The translations under genes were made by a program, and so were the position numbers. A stretch of DNA of 47,627 nt, from NCBI RefSeq assembly GCF_004799405.1, contig NZ_SSMW01000028.1:1-47627 (forward strand), written 5' to 3'. Position 1 is the first letter of the stretch; the number at the start of each line of letters is the position of its first letter. This DNA is from Bradyrhizobium sp. Its GTDB lineage: Bacteria > Pseudomonadota > Alphaproteobacteria > Rhizobiales > Xanthobacteraceae. Below are positions 32,604 through 41,946 of this stretch, in pieces. The notes beneath the pieces are model-generated. The model was given only the letters and a program-made list of their open reading frames with translations, was not told the origin of the DNA and did not search any database.

Positions 32604-35150
32604 TTATTGTAAGGCCATGACACGATAGAAAACGCGCTTGGTGACTTCCACGATGGCAAGGTACGCCAGTGTTGCGCCGACCAGGAATGCGAAAAACAGC
32701 GGCGGCGGCGCCACGAACCCCAACCACCCGCCGGCAGGGAGCAGTGGAAGGGCGATTGCGACGGCGATAACTCCGAGCGCCAGGGTGAGCAGGAAAATGT
32801 GCGGCCTGCTCCGAAAGACCGATCGCCGCGTCCGGATGGCAAAGACGACCAGAACCTGGGTGGTGATCGACTCGATGAACCAGCCCGTCTGAAACAGCGC
32901 TTCACCGGCGCCAAATAGATACAGCAGAACATAGAATGTAATAAAATCGAACACGGAACTGACTGGTCCAAATACCAGCATGAACCGCTCGATGAACCTG
33001 ACGTCCCATTTCACCGGCCCGGCGATAGCCTCTTCATCGACCCGATCGAAGGGGATCGCGATCTCCGATACGTCGTAGAGAAGGTTGTTGAGCAAAATCT
33101 GGATCGGCAGCATCGGCAAAAACGGCAAGAACAGCGCCGCCCCGGCCATGCTGAACATATTGCCAAAATTCGAACTTGAACCCATCAGGACATATTTGGA
33201 CACGTTTTGAACCGTGCTGCGCCCGCACACCACCGCCTCGCGCACCACAGAAAGATCGTGCTCAAGCAGAAGCAGGTCGGCAGCCGCGCGCGCGACATCG
33301 GCAGCGCCATCGACCGATATTCCGACGTCGGCCGCATGCAGCGCCGGCGCGTCATTGATGCCGTCACCCATGAAGCCAACGACATTGCCGAGCCGCTTCA
33401 GCGCCAGCAGGATACGAAGCTTCTGCTGCGGATTGACGCGGCAAAACAGGTTGACCCGCGGCAACTGCCCGATCAGCGCCTCGTCCGAGAGATTTGTCAG
33501 TGCGTCGCCCGTGAGTACTCCGGTGACAGGCACCCCGATCTCGGCGAAGACGTGTCGCGAAACGAGTTCGTTGTCGCCGGTCAGCACCTTCACCGAGATA
33601 CCCGCAGCGGTCATGGCCTGGATGGTCGCCCCAGCACTGGCTTTCGGAGGATCGAGGAAGACAGCGAAGCCGGAAAAGACGAGGTTGCTCTCATCGCTGA
33701 TTGCGGCGGTCTGGTGGCTCGCATCGACCACCCGGCTGGCTATTCCGAGAGCGCGGAATCCTTGAGCACCGAGTCCGTCAAGGGTGGCCTCGAAGGAACG
33801 GCGGGTCTCAGCGTCGAGCGGCAGCACCTTGCCATCCGCGTTCTCGTATTGTGCCGACAGCCGCAAAAGGTCCTCCGGCGCACCCTTAACAATCAAACGG
33901 CGCTCGGCGCCGTGCTCGACCAGAACCGAGACACGCCGTCGCTCGAAATCGAACGGCACCTCATCGATCTTCTTCCACTCGGCCATATCGAAGGGATGGG
34001 CCAAAAGAATTGCTTGATCGAGCGGGCTCTTCATCCCGGTCTCGAACTGGCTATTGATATAGGCGTTGGCATATACAGCCTTGCTCTCGACGCCCCGCCC
34101 ATCAATGGCGCGCATCAGCTTGATGGTAGCTTCCGTCAGCGTTCCGGTCTTGTCGGTGCACAGTACGTTCATGGCACCGAGATCGTGGATTGCGGTTAGG
34201 CGCTTCACGATTACCTTCCGCTTGGACAGCTCCAAAGCCGAGCGCGCAAGCGTGACGGTCACGATCATCGGTAGCAGCTCGGGCGTCAGTCCGACCGCCA
34301 GCGCCAGCGCGAACATCAGCGACTCCAGCACCGGTCGATGAAACGAGATGTTCACCACCAGCACGAAGAGCACCATCAACACGGTAAGGCGCATGATCAG
34401 CAGGCCAAACCGGCGAATGCCTACCGCAAAATCGGTGGCCGGCGGCTTTTCGGCCAGGCTCGTCGCAAGATGGCCGAGAGCCGACTTCCCGCCGGTTCGG
34501 CAAACAACAATCGTTGCAGTGCCGCTGATCACGGAGGTGCCAGCAAACACGGCGTTCGACGCACCGGCGGGATTCTCGGCGCCCGACGGGGCATCGCTGG
34601 CCTGCTTCTCGGCAGGGTACGGCTCTCCGGTCAGGAGTGCCTGATTGATGAAGAGATCACGACTTTCGAGCAGCCGTGAGTCCGCCGGTACGAGATCGCC
34701 GGCGATCAGCTCGACAATGTCACCGGGCACAAGTTGATCGATTGGTATCGAGACGCTGGCGCCATTGCGTCGCACCGTTGCCTGTACCGCTACTGACCGG
34801 CGCAGCGCCTCAACTGCATTTTGAGCGCGGACTTCCTGGACGAAATCAATCGTCATACTGATCGAGACGATGGTCACAACGATCAAAAAGCTCGCGACGT
34901 CCCCGGTAGCCGCGGACAGTCCACTCGCCACCAGCAGGATAATGACCAAGGGGTTACGGAAGCGCGACACAAATTGGAGCCAGAGCGGCGATCGCTTGAC
35001 GATTGCTGCATCGTTCGGCCCAAATGTTTCTAACCGCGACTGGACCTCGGCTGCGTCAAGACCAGCCGCGGTCGTCGCAAGTCGCGATAGAAGCCGGTCG
35101 ACCGGCTCCTGCCAGATTTCTTCCGCGCCGAGTTCGTTTGCGGGGTCCAT
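32604..35150 (-). CDS. MgtA-type magnesium-translocating P-type ATPase
   Basis: This 848-residue P3B-type ATPase resembles MgtA/MgtB, which import Mg2+ across the inner membrane. It has the phosphorylation motif DKTGTLT, the actuator TGEPYP segment, hinge GDGINDAPAL and the MgtA-type membrane motif NNLLYDVSEIAIPFD. About ten membrane helices are visible. It starts at 35150 and converges with the VIT remnant (17-bp gap). A 37-codon ORF lies 26 bp upstream on the same strand (35177-35290). MgtA genes often have leader-based control, but the short ORF does not resemble the known proline-rich MgtL. Ion specificity is by family only. Confidence 0.9.
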   Translation of the reverse strand: MDPANELGAEEIWQEPVDRLLSRLATTAAGLDAAEVQSRLETFGPNDAAIVKRSPLWLQFVSRFRNPLVIILLVASGLSAATGDVASFLIVVTIVSISMTIDFVQEVRAQNAVEALRRSVAVQATVRRNGASVSIPIDQLVPGDIVELIAGDLVPADSRLLESRDLFINQALLTGEPYPAEKQASDAPSGAENPAGASNAVFAGTSVISGTATIVVCRTGGKSALGHLATSLAEKPPATDFAVGIRRFGLLIMRLTVLMVLFVLVVNISFHRPVLESLMFALALAVGLTPELLPMIVTVTLARSALELSKRKVIVKRLTAIHDLGAMNVLCTDKTGTLTEATIKLMRAIDGRGVESKAVYANAYINSQFETGMKSPLDQAILLAHPFDMAEWKKIDEVPFDFERRRVSVLVEHGAERRLIVKGAPEDLLRLSAQYENADGKVLPLDAETRRSFEATLDGLGAQGFRALGIASRVVDASHQTAAISDESNLVFSGFAVFLDPPKASAGATIQAMTAAGISVKVLTGDNELVSRHVFAEIGVPVTGVLTGDALTNLSDEALIGQLPRVNLFCRVNPQQKLRILLALKRLGNVVGFMGDGINDAPALHAADVGISVDGAADVARAAADLLLLEHDLSVVREAVVCGRSTVQNVSKYVLMGSSSNFGNMFSMAGAALFLPFLPMLPIQILLNNLLYDVSEIAIPFDRVDEEAIAGPVKWDVRFIERFMLVFGPVSSVFDFITFYVLLYLFGAGEALFQTGWFIESITTQVLVVFAIRTRRSVFRSRPHIFLLTLALGVIAVAIALPLLPAGGWLGFVAPPPLFFAFLVGATLAYLAIVEVTKRVFYRVMALQ

Positions 35151-35176
35151 CGTGACATCCCTGACCTTACCTGAGT

Positions 35177-35290
35177 CTATTGTGCGGACTTAACGCCATA
35201 TATGACAATCTGGTCGATCTGGACCCGCTCGGCAAACAGCCCCGTCGCCACAAGCGTGGATTTGCTCGTGGTTATGACGGGCAATTTCAT
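35177..35290 (-). CDS. Possible 37-codon leader ORF upstream of the MgtA-type gene
   Basis: The ORF begins ATG at 35290 after a modest CGAAG site and reads MKLPVITTSKSTLVATGLFA, continuing to a TAG at 35177-35179 with the tail DQIVIYGVKSAQ. It lies 26 bp before the ATPase start. Codon choice and hydrophobic patterning look protein-like, but there is no recognised family and no close membrane segment. It may be a leader peptide, a small protein or a gene remnant. Confidence 0.35.
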   Translation of the reverse strand: MKLPVITTSKSTLVATGLFAERVQIDQIVIYGVKSAQ

Positions 35291-35317
35291 CTTCGTTCTG
35301 TCTGGACCTGGTGTGTT

Positions 35318-35791
35318 CTAAGGCTTGCTCTGGGGCGGAAACACCTGATTACTGAAGGGCGACGCAGTGGGCACCCGCATGACAATAAAGCCACGTCCGA
35401 CCGACTGATGGCAGGCGTTGCACCCGACGGTCAGTTCACCAAATGTGCTCGCGAACATTCTGCCATCTTTTGCTTCGATCGCATCGGCAACGGCCTGAAC
35501 GGGCTTTGCCATCGTCGTCACGCTCGTCACCGGTATACCCGGATATAGCGAAGCTGCTTCCACCAGACTGTCCTTGAGCTGGCGAAGTTCGAAAGCTGCG
35601 AGGTCCCAATTGGGAGCTTGGCCCGCGAACCACAGCTTCATATGCCGCAACTGAGCCGTGCTCATGATGTCGGACAATCTCGGAACGTATTGCTCGGTGG
35701 CCCCGGTTTGCCCTGTCGGGGATTGGGCGATGGCAAAGGCCGGCAATAAGCAGATCGCCAGTAGCGCCATGATATATTTACATAATTTCAT
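35318..35791 (-). CDS. Periplasmic c-type cytochrome, class II-like
   Basis: This 157-residue protein starts with a signal peptide (about 1-23, KYIMALLAICLLPAFAIAQ). The mature part is mainly helical, with a single haem-binding motif CNACH near residue 125, in VGCNACHQSVG. A haem site late in a helical chain is like class II (c-prime) cytochromes, though the roughly 30-residue tail is longer than usual. It may carry electrons or bind NO. ATG 35791 has GGAG 9 bp upstream. A FixK box lies 124 bp upstream and is shared with the divergent secreted-protein gene. Confidence 0.82.
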   Translation of the reverse strand: MKLCKYIMALLAICLLPAFAIAQSPTGQTGATEQYVPRLSDIMSTAQLRHMKLWFAGQAPNWDLAAFELRQLKDSLVEAASLYPGIPVTSVTTMAKPVQAVADAIEAKDGRMFASTFGELTVGCNACHQSVGRGFIVMRVPTASPFSNQVFPPQSKP

Positions 35792-35915
35792 CGAAACTCC
35801 GGCTGTCCCGCAACTTGTATCGATAAATTCGGCTTCAAGATAGTTCCCATACCCGGCGGACGCTTTGCGTTTGATCAAAGTCCGCCGCTTTGCGTGAGGC
35901 GGGTCCGGCCACCTC

Positions 35916-35929
35916 TTGAGGCCGATCAA
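35916..35929. promoter_or_regulatory. FixK box between cytochrome c and secreted-protein genes
   Basis: TTGAGGCCGATCAA is an exact TTGA-N6-TCAA site. It lies 124 bp before the cytochrome start (minus strand) and 70 bp before the secreted-protein start at 36000 (plus strand). The latter spacing is the one seen elsewhere. Confidence 0.75.
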
Positions 35930-35939
35930 TATGCGCGCC

Positions 35940-35979
35940 GAATGATCATGAGAAATTATCTTTAGCCTCATGATCATTC
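35940..35979. repeat. Perfect 13-bp inverted repeat in a leader/promoter
   Basis: GAATGATCATGAG (35940-35952) and CTCATGATCATTC (35967-35979) are exact reverse complements around a 14-bp A/T-rich loop. The repeat ends 20 bp before the ATG at 36000 and starts 10 bp after the FixK box. It could be a regulator operator or an mRNA hairpin near the ribosome site. No T-run follows, so a terminator is less likely. Confidence 0.75.
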
Positions 35980-35999
35980 CTTTGCTCGGAGTACGGAAA

Positions 36000-36302
36000 A
36001 TGCTGATGCACCTCCCGATTGTTATTCTCGCTTCTCTTCCCTTTACCACGGTCGCGGATAGCGCACCGAAATTCGATATCGCACGGGAATGCCGGTCCGA
36101 AGGCGGCTCGCAGGCCATTCAGGAAAAATGCACCGAGGACGAAGCGCAATCCCGCGATCAACTTCAAACGCAATGGATGCAGTTCAGCACCCGCGACAAA
36201 GCCGTTTGTATGCAGGAGACCAGCATAGACGGCACCCCCAGCTACGTCGAATTGCTGACGTGTCTGGAGATGGCTCGCGATGTCAAGAAATCGCCGAAAT
36301 AG
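36000..36302 (+). CDS. Small secreted protein with four cysteines, unknown
   Basis: This 100-residue protein has an N-terminal signal peptide (MLMHLPIVILASLPFTTVADS) and a mature part of about 80 residues with four cysteines (ECRSEGG, EKCTEDE, AVCMQE, LTCLEMA) that could form two disulfides in the periplasm. No family is recognised. ATG 36000 has GGAG 8 bp upstream. It lies downstream of a FixK box (70 bp) and of a perfect inverted repeat, so it is probably oxygen-regulated. It converges with the ABC permease gene. Confidence 0.75.
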   Translation: MLMHLPIVILASLPFTTVADSAPKFDIARECRSEGGSQAIQEKCTEDEAQSRDQLQTQWMQFSTRDKAVCMQETSIDGTPSYVELLTCLEMARDVKKSPK

Positions 36303-36365
36303 CCCTATGTTGCGGCTGAACGATGGTAGCGGTTATCCATCGCCTTACCGGCTTTCCGGAAACAT

Positions 36366-37490
36366 CTACGTCGCCTGAACCGTCACCGACCGGAAGCGGA
36401 GAATTGCAAACCCAAAGAACAGGGCACCGATAACGGCCACCGCAAGGAATTGCGGCCACACCACGTCCAGCCCTGCACCGCGATAGAGAATCGATTGCGC
36501 GAAGGCGACGAAATGCGTGGACGGCGACACCTGCATGGTTCGGGCCAGCCAGACCGGCATGCTTTCCAGTGGAGTGTTGCTGCCTGACAGCATGTTCATG
36601 GGCAAATACACCAGCATGTAAAGCAGGCCCAGTTGCGGCATCGACCGCGCGATTGTGCCGAGAAAAATGCCGATCGCCGTCGCAAAGAACAGGTAGATCA
36701 CCACGCCCGTCATAAAGAGCGGTATCGAGCCCGCGACCGGAATGCCAAGCATCATGCGCAGGACGAAATAAAGGCTGACACATACGGCCACCGCAATCAC
36801 CAGACCGTTTGCCCAGACCTTGGACAAGGCGATCTCGAACGGGGTCAGCGGCATGACGAGCAAGTGGTCCATGGTGCCGTGCTCGCGCTCCCGCACCACC
36901 GCTGCGCCGGCGAGAATGATGGCCAGCATGGTGATATTGTTGATGATCCCCATCACGCTGGTAAACCAGGCGGTGGTCAGGTTCGGGTTAAATGCAATTC
37001 TGACATCGAGATTCACCGTCGATAGCGGCACACCCTCGGTATGAGAGACGAAATCCGCTATCTCGGTGGTGATAATCTGCTTCGCATAGCCTGAACCAAG
37101 CCCTGCCTGGACCATCGCGGTCGCGTCGACGTTGACCTGAAGTCCCGGTTGGTGTGCCGCCAGAACATACCGTTCGAAGTCCGGCGGGATGTCGATTACG
37201 AAAGTGTATCGCCCCTTGTTCATCATGGGAATGATATCCCGCTCGGCTATCGGCTGCGGCCGCTGGAACAGCGGCGGATAGAATGCGTGGGCGATCCGGC
37301 GCGAGAGCTCCGAATTGTCCTCATCCACGATTGCGATCGAGGCGTTGTGAAGCTCCTGCGAACTGCTGCGCGCTTGCAGGATGACCGCCAGCGAAAAAGC
37401 ATAAGCGACCAATCCCAAAAGAACGAAATCACGCAGAAAGCTGCGCAACTCCTTGATGCCGAGCCAGTAGATGTTTGCAGCCTTCCGCAT
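36366..37490 (-). CDS. ABC-2 type permease (YhhJ-like)
   Basis: This 374-residue membrane protein has one N-terminal helix (about 20-38), a large periplasmic domain, and five further helices from about 175 to 365, the ABC-2 exporter pattern. The segment REREHGTMDHLLVMPLTPFEIALSKVWAN is characteristic. It is the last gene of a three-gene leftward operon with the HlyD-like protein and the RbbA-like fusion, the same order as E. coli yhiI-rbbA-yhhJ. It starts 10 bp after the fusion protein. The substrate is unknown; lipids, drugs or proteins are possible. Confidence 0.88.
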   Translation of the reverse strand: MRKAANIYWLGIKELRSFLRDFVLLGLVAYAFSLAVILQARSSSQELHNASIAIVDEDNSELSRRIAHAFYPPLFQRPQPIAERDIIPMMNKGRYTFVIDIPPDFERYVLAAHQPGLQVNVDATAMVQAGLGSGYAKQIITTEIADFVSHTEGVPLSTVNLDVRIAFNPNLTTAWFTSVMGIINNITMLAIILAGAAVVREREHGTMDHLLVMPLTPFEIALSKVWANGLVIAVAVCVSLYFVLRMMLGIPVAGSIPLFMTGVVIYLFFATAIGIFLGTIARSMPQLGLLYMLVYLPMNMLSGSNTPLESMPVWLARTMQVSPSTHFVAFAQSILYRGAGLDVVWPQFLAVAVIGALFFGFAILRFRSVTVQAT

Positions 37491-37500
37491 ATCGTTCGCT

Positions 37501-40233
37501 CTAGCGTTCCTGTTTGCGGAGCAGCAGCACGCTGATCAGGGTGAAGACCGGAACAAAGGCGAGCAGCGCCAGCAGATCGAGGTTGAGGTCCGCAAACCCG
37601 AGTCCCTTGGTGAAGGTGCCGACGGTGATCGGCACGAAATAGGTCATGGGAAAGCCGCGGCCGATGATCTGAGCCTCGGCGGCCAGTGAGGAAACCGGCG
37701 TCATCATGCCGGCAAACTGCGTCGCGGGCAGGACCGTGAGGATGGCGGTGCCGAACAGCGCCGCGATCTGGGTGCGCGTGAACGCGGAAATCAGCATGCC
37801 GTACCCGGTCATCGTCGTCACATAGATCAACACGCCGGCCAGCAGCGTTGGAAAGCTCCCCTTCAACGGAACCTTGAATACGAACAACGCCAGCAGCAAC
37901 ATCAGGGTAAAGTTGGCCATTGCGACAGCGACATAAGGGAGCTGCTTGCCGAGCAGAAATTCGAGCCGGCTCACCGGCGTCACATAGAGGTTGGTGATAG
38001 AACCGAGTTCCTTCTCGCGAACGATCGCCAGCGCCATCAGGATTGCAGGAAACAGCGCGAGCAACATCGCCATGTTTGAAGGCACCATCGCATAGATGCT
38101 GTCGAAATCCTGATTGTACTTGAACCTGACTTCGATATCGGCGAGCGGCGGCGCGGCAGGAATCGTCGTCTTCACCGCCGGATCGACCAGATATAATTGA
38201 TGCATGCCCTGCAGATAGCCGCGAATGGTATCTGCCCGGAACGGCATCGCGCCATCCACCAGCGCGCTGACCGAGACGGGACGACCGTGTTTGATGTCGC
38301 TGCCGAAACTCGTCGGAATTTCGATCGCAGCCGAGATATCGCCGCTCTTGAGCCGATTGTCGAGTTCGGCGTAGGTGGTCAGCGGCGCCTTCTCGACGAA
38401 ATAACTCGAACCCCGAAGCTCTTCCAGATAGGCGCGACTCTCGGGACTTTGATCGCGATCCAGCACAGCGAACGACAGGTTATTGACGTCGGTGGAAACC
38501 CCGAAGCCGAACACCAGCATCAGAAGGGTCGTGCCGAGCAAGCTAAACCCCAGCCGGATGGGGTCGCGCAGGAGTTCGAGGGCCTCGCGGATGGTATAGG
38601 CCAAGAGGCGCTGCAGGCTGAACACGGAACGCGCATAGGTCCGACTTCGAATTGGACCGTCATCCGGCAGGGTTGGATGATCTATCGTGAGAACCCGTAT
38701 TTCGGTTACCGCCTCAAGATAGCTGATAAAGGCATCTTCGAGCGTGTCGGCGCCGCGGGCCGCGACCAATTCCGCCGGAGTGCCGGTCGCCAGCACGCGG
38801 CCCGAATCCATCAGCGATATCCGGTCACAGCGTTCGGCCTCGTTCATGAAGTGGGTCGAAACGAAAATTGTTACACCGTGATTGCGCGAAAGATCGATCA
38901 ACGCTTCCCAGAAGCGGTCCCGCGCCAGAGGGTCGACGCCCGAAGTCGGCTCGTCCAGGATAAGGATCTCCGGCTCGTGGACGATGGCGATCGCCAGCGA
39001 CAGCCGTTGACGAATCCCCAAGGGCAAATCGGCGGTGCGCTGATCGAGATAGTTCTCAAGGTCGAACGTTCCGATGAGTTCGGCGATGCGGACCGCGGCC
39101 TTTTGGGCCGATAGATGAAAAATGTGCGCATGAAGATCGAGATTTTGCCGGACTGTAAGTTCGGTATAGAGCGAGAACGACTGCGACATGTAGCCGACGC
39201 GATAACGCGAACTCATGTCGTCGGCGTCGAGAGGTTTTCCGAACAACAGCGCCTCGCCGGCGGTGGGCGGCAGCAGGCCGGTGAGCATTTTCATGGTGGT
39301 GGTCTTGCCGCAGCCATTGGAGCCGAGAAAGCCGAAGATTTCCCCGCGTTCGATGGTGAAGTTGACTCCGTCAACGGCGGTGAAATCACCGAAACGACAC
39401 GTCAGGTCTCGCGCCGTGATAATGGGCGCGGTGTCGAACATCCGGCGCGGCGGGATCTGGAGTCCGTGGTGACCGCCATGCTGCCCCGGAAGCAGTGCAA
39501 TGAAGGCTTCCTCGACCGTGGTGGCGCCGGTGCTTGTCTTGAGTTCGGCCGGAGATCCGGTCGCCAGCACCCTTCCGGCGTTCATGGCCGCCAGCCAGTC
39601 GAAGCGTTCAGCTTCCTCCATATAGGCCGTCGCCACGATGACGCTCATACCTGGCCGGCGAGCGCGGATACGGTCGATCAATTCCCAGAACTGGCGGCGC
39701 GAGAGCGGGTCGACCCCGGTGGTGGGCTCATCCAGAATAAGCAAATCCGGATCGTGAATCAGCGAGCAGCAGAGGCCAAGTTTTTGACGCATGCCTCCGG
39801 ATAGCTTCTTGGCCGGCCGACCTTCAAAAGGCGCCAGACCCGTGCTTTCCAGCAGTTCGGCAATTCGCCAGTTGCGCTCGTCACGTGATTGTCCGAACAG
39901 GCGGCTGAAAAATTCGATGTTCTCGCGGACGCTCAGATCGGGATAGAGATTCTTGCCAAGCCCCTGCGGCATGTAGGCGATCCGCGGACATACCGACGCC
40001 CTGTGCTTCGCGTCGGAGATGTCCCCATCGAGGACGGTGGCACTGCCCGACTGACCTTGACGCGCGCCGGCGATGATGGCGAGCAGCGTGGATTTTCCGA
40101 CCCCGTCAGGACCGATCAGTCCAACCATACAATCGGCCGGTATCCTGATCGTGACGTGGTCCAGCGCTGTAACCTTGCCGTATTTCTGCGTGACGCTGTC
40201 GAGGACGGCAACAGCTCGACTCCGCTCGTTCAT
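37501..40233 (-). CDS. RbbA-type ABC transporter: two ATPase domains fused to an ABC-2 permease
   Basis: This 910-residue protein fuses two nucleotide-binding domains and a membrane permease. NBD1 has Walker [10 protein letters not shown] and signature [14 protein letters not shown]2 has GSNGCGKTT and a degenerate signature [11 protein letters not shown]. Both have [17 protein letters not shown] or [21 protein letters not shown] Walker B. The C-terminal third (about 540-905) is an ABC-2 domain with [21 protein letters not shown]. coli RbbA has this architecture and associates with ribosomes, but the bacterial operon context suggests efflux. It overlaps the HlyD-like gene by 4 bp. Confidence 0.92.
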   Translation of the reverse strand: MNERSRAVAVLDSVTQKYGKVTALDHVTIRIPADCMVGLIGPDGVGKSTLLAIIAGARQGQSGSATVLDGDISDAKHRASVCPRIAYMPQGLGKNLYPDLSVRENIEFFSRLFGQSRDERNWRIAELLESTGLAPFEGRPAKKLSGGMRQKLGLCCSLIHDPDLLILDEPTTGVDPLSRRQFWELIDRIRARRPGMSVIVATAYMEEAERFDWLAAMNAGRVLATGSPAELKTSTGATTVEEAFIALLPGQHGGHHGLQIPPRRMFDTAPIITARDLTCRFGDFTAVDGVNFTIERGEIFGFLGSNGCGKTTTMKMLTGLLPPTAGEALLFGKPLDADDMSSRYRVGYMSQSFSLYTELTVRQNLDLHAHIFHLSAQKAAVRIAELIGTFDLENYLDQRTADLPLGIRQRLSLAIAIVHEPEILILDEPTSGVDPLARDRFWEALIDLSRNHGVTIFVSTHFMNEAERCDRISLMDSGRVLATGTPAELVAARGADTLEDAFISYLEAVTEIRVLTIDHPTLPDDGPIRSRTYARSVFSLQRLLAYTIREALELLRDPIRLGFSLLGTTLLMLVFGFGVSTDVNNLSFAVLDRDQSPESRAYLEELRGSSYFVEKAPLTTYAELDNRLKSGDISAAIEIPTSFGSDIKHGRPVSVSALVDGAMPFRADTIRGYLQGMHQLYLVDPAVKTTIPAAPPLADIEVRFKYNQDFDSIYAMVPSNMAMLLALFPAILMALAIVREKELGSITNLYVTPVSRLEFLLGKQLPYVAVAMANFTLMLLLALFVFKVPLKGSFPTLLAGVLIYVTTMTGYGMLISAFTRTQIAALFGTAILTVLPATQFAGMMTPVSSLAAEAQIIGRGFPMTYFVPITVGTFTKGLGFADLNLDLLALLAFVPVFTLISVLLLRKQER

Positions 40234-41396
40234 GGCGGGCCTTGAAGATCTTTGGGCCAGGCGACGCTGGGGTCCGCGCGAAGGTACGCGACGCCCGGTA
40301 ATCCGCTGCGGACGGAAGCGGCGTGAACGCGCGAGCGATCGGGATCGATCCGCACCCGAATGCGGAACATCAGTTTGTCCCGCTCGCTCTTGGTTTCAAC
40401 CGTTTTAGGCGTGAATTGCGCCTGGCTGGCAATGAAGGAAACCTTCGCGGGAATCGGCGAATTCGGATAAGCGTCGAGCAAGATCCGGCCTTCGGTGCCG
40501 ACCTTGATCTTTCCGGATTCCGGGGCCGGCAGGTAGATGTCCATGTAGACATACGAGATATCCAGCATCGTAAATACCTTGCCGCCGGCCGGGAGCACTT
40601 CGCCGATATTGGCGATTCGATATTGGATCCGGCCGTCTCGCGGGGCCACCAGATCGTTGTCATTGATGTTGACGGTGTAGAGCCCGACATCGTGCTCGGA
40701 TGCTTCGAGCGCGCGTTCGGTTTCGGCTACCCTGTTGGTGGCAGCGCTCAACCCGGCATTAACGCCGTCCAGCGCCTGCTTGCGCTGGTCAAAAAGCTCT
40801 TTCGTCGCCCAGCCATTCTTCAACAGCGCTTGCGTACGATCCAGTTCCTGCGCAGCCAGGGTTTGCTGCGTACGCTGCTGTTCGAGATTTGCGCTGGCTT
40901 CTTCGATGGCGTGCTGCGCCTGCTTGACCTGCGCTTGCGCTTTCTTGAGTGACTCCTGAAGGTCCCTGGTATCCATGCGGCCAACCAGCTGGCCGGCAGT
41001 GACCATATCACCGATGTCGACACCCAATTCCGCGATCCTGCCTGGAAACTTGGTGTCGATATCGATCTCGTCGGCCTCCAGCCGACCATTGCCCCAACTT
41101 ATCCCGGCGGGCAACTGCGGCTGGGCGTGCTTCCACCAATAGAAGCCAGCTCCACCAGCGGCAAAAAGAACCACAAAAAGCCCGATCGAAAACCGCAGCC
41201 GCCGCACCTTTCGGACTCGCGTTGAAGGTAAGGTCATCGGCAAGTTGCCGGCACCGCCGACCGGATGAGGATTCTCGCTTTTGAGCACGGCATCGCCTGC
41301 CTGCGCGCCCACCCGCGGTTTCTCGTCGATATTTTCAATTAGCTGCTGCAAGGTCTGCTCCGCCAACCAGTTCATTTTCTTTGTTAAAAATGGCAT
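40230..41396 (-). CDS. HlyD-family membrane fusion protein (YhiI-like)
   Basis: This protein of up to 388 residues has an inner-membrane anchor ([20 protein letters not shown], about 69-88), a biotinyl-lipoyl-like segment ([20 protein letters not shown]), a long coiled coil (about 145-245) and a C-terminal beta-barrel, the HlyD/EmrA arrangement. It bridges the ABC exporter to the outer membrane. The start is uncertain: ATG 41396, 41375 and 41237 are in frame. The FixK box at 41415-41428 is only 18 bp from the longest start, which would fit better with a later start if that box drives this operon. It overlaps the next gene by 4 bp. Confidence 0.9.
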   Translation of the reverse strand: MPFLTKKMNWLAEQTLQQLIENIDEKPRVGAQAGDAVLKSENPHPVGGAGNLPMTLPSTRVRKVRRLRFSIGLFVVLFAAGGAGFYWWKHAQPQLPAGISWGNGRLEADEIDIDTKFPGRIAELGVDIGDMVTAGQLVGRMDTRDLQESLKKAQAQVKQAQHAIEEASANLEQQRTQQTLAAQELDRTQALLKNGWATKELFDQRKQALDGVNAGLSAATNRVAETERALEASEHDVGLYTVNINDNDLVAPRDGRIQYRIANIGEVLPAGGKVFTMLDISYVYMDIYLPAPESGKIKVGTEGRILLDAYPNSPIPAKVSFIASQAQFTPKTVETKSERDKLMFRIRVRIDPDRSRVHAASVRSGLPGVAYLRADPSVAWPKDLQGPP

Positions 41397-41414
41397 TGCC
41401 TGGCCGGGTCAGTA

Positions 41415-41428
41415 TTGAGCGATATCAA
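41415..41428. promoter_or_regulatory. FixK box between HlyD-like operon and ATPase fragment
   Basis: TTGAGCGATATCAA is an exact TTGA-N6-TCAA site. It is 96 bp before the truncated ATPase start on the plus strand. On the minus strand it is 18, 39 or 177 bp before the possible HlyD-like starts. Confidence 0.7.
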
Positions 41429-41524
41429 ACGATAGGAAAGCTGCAGACGTTAAATGGCGCAAATCGAGCCACCGTTGACTTATTGGAACCGAGCGGAGAT
41501 ATCGGCGCTTGGCCCGCAAAACCC

Positions 41525-41764
41525 ATGAAAAATTCTGTGGTGGGACTTTCCAGCGTCGAGGCGCAACGCATTCGCGCCCAGGTCGGTCCGAATGCGACCC
41601 CGGATGTGGCCATTCATCCGGTGCGGCTGGTGCTGGGCAAATTTATGGCGCCTGTCTCTGTCCTGCTTGAGATCGCCATCGTTTTGGAACTGGCGCTCGG
41701 CGAATATGTCCAAGGATCGATCATAGCGGCACTTCTCGTATTCAATACCGCACTCGGATTGTAG
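41525..41764 (+). pseudogene. Truncated proton-efflux P-type ATPase (N-terminus only)
   Basis: The 79 codons match the start of plasma-membrane H+-ATPase-type P3A pumps: GLSSVEAQRIRAQVGPNATP, then HPVRLVLGKFMAPVSVLLEI and ALGEYVQGSIIAALLVFN. The reading stops one residue after TALG, where relatives continue with FFQE and another roughly 700 residues. Homology breaks near 41760, 29 bp from the tRNA-Ser 3-prime end. The phosphorylation domain and most membrane helices are missing, so it cannot pump. A FixK box lies 96 bp upstream. The loss is best explained by a recombination event that joined this gene to the tRNA region. Confidence 0.82.
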
Positions 41765-41788
41765 CGCCCGGGCCGGACACTTAAAAAC

Positions 41789-41878
41789 TGGCGGAGAGGG
41801 AGGGATTCGAACCCCCGATAGGCTTGCACCTATGCCGCATTTCGAGTGCGGTGCATTCGACCACTCTGCCACCTCTCC
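41789..41878 (-). tRNA. tRNA-Ser (anticodon CGA)
   Basis: The minus strand folds as a class II tRNA of 90 nt including an encoded CCA. The acceptor stem GGAGAGG pairs with CCTCTCC, followed by discriminator G. The anticodon stem CCGCA/TGCGG holds loop CTCGAAA with anticodon CGA, reading UCG. The long variable arm and T-loop GGTTCGAATCC are typical of tRNA-Ser. An integrase gene starts its 3-prime end 68 bp from the tRNA 5-prime end, and an ATPase fragment ends 24 bp from its 3-prime end. Serine tRNAs are common integration sites. Confidence 0.97.
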
Positions 41879-41946
41879 AAGCCATTGAAAACACTAAATA
41901 AATAATGGAATGGTCAATTCCAAAATCGGCGTTTGCTACCGCTTTG

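Noticed and set aside
33207..34199. A 330-codon open frame on the plus strand within the MgtA-type gene
   Set aside because: It mirrors the conserved ATPase in another frame and contains no recognisable family.
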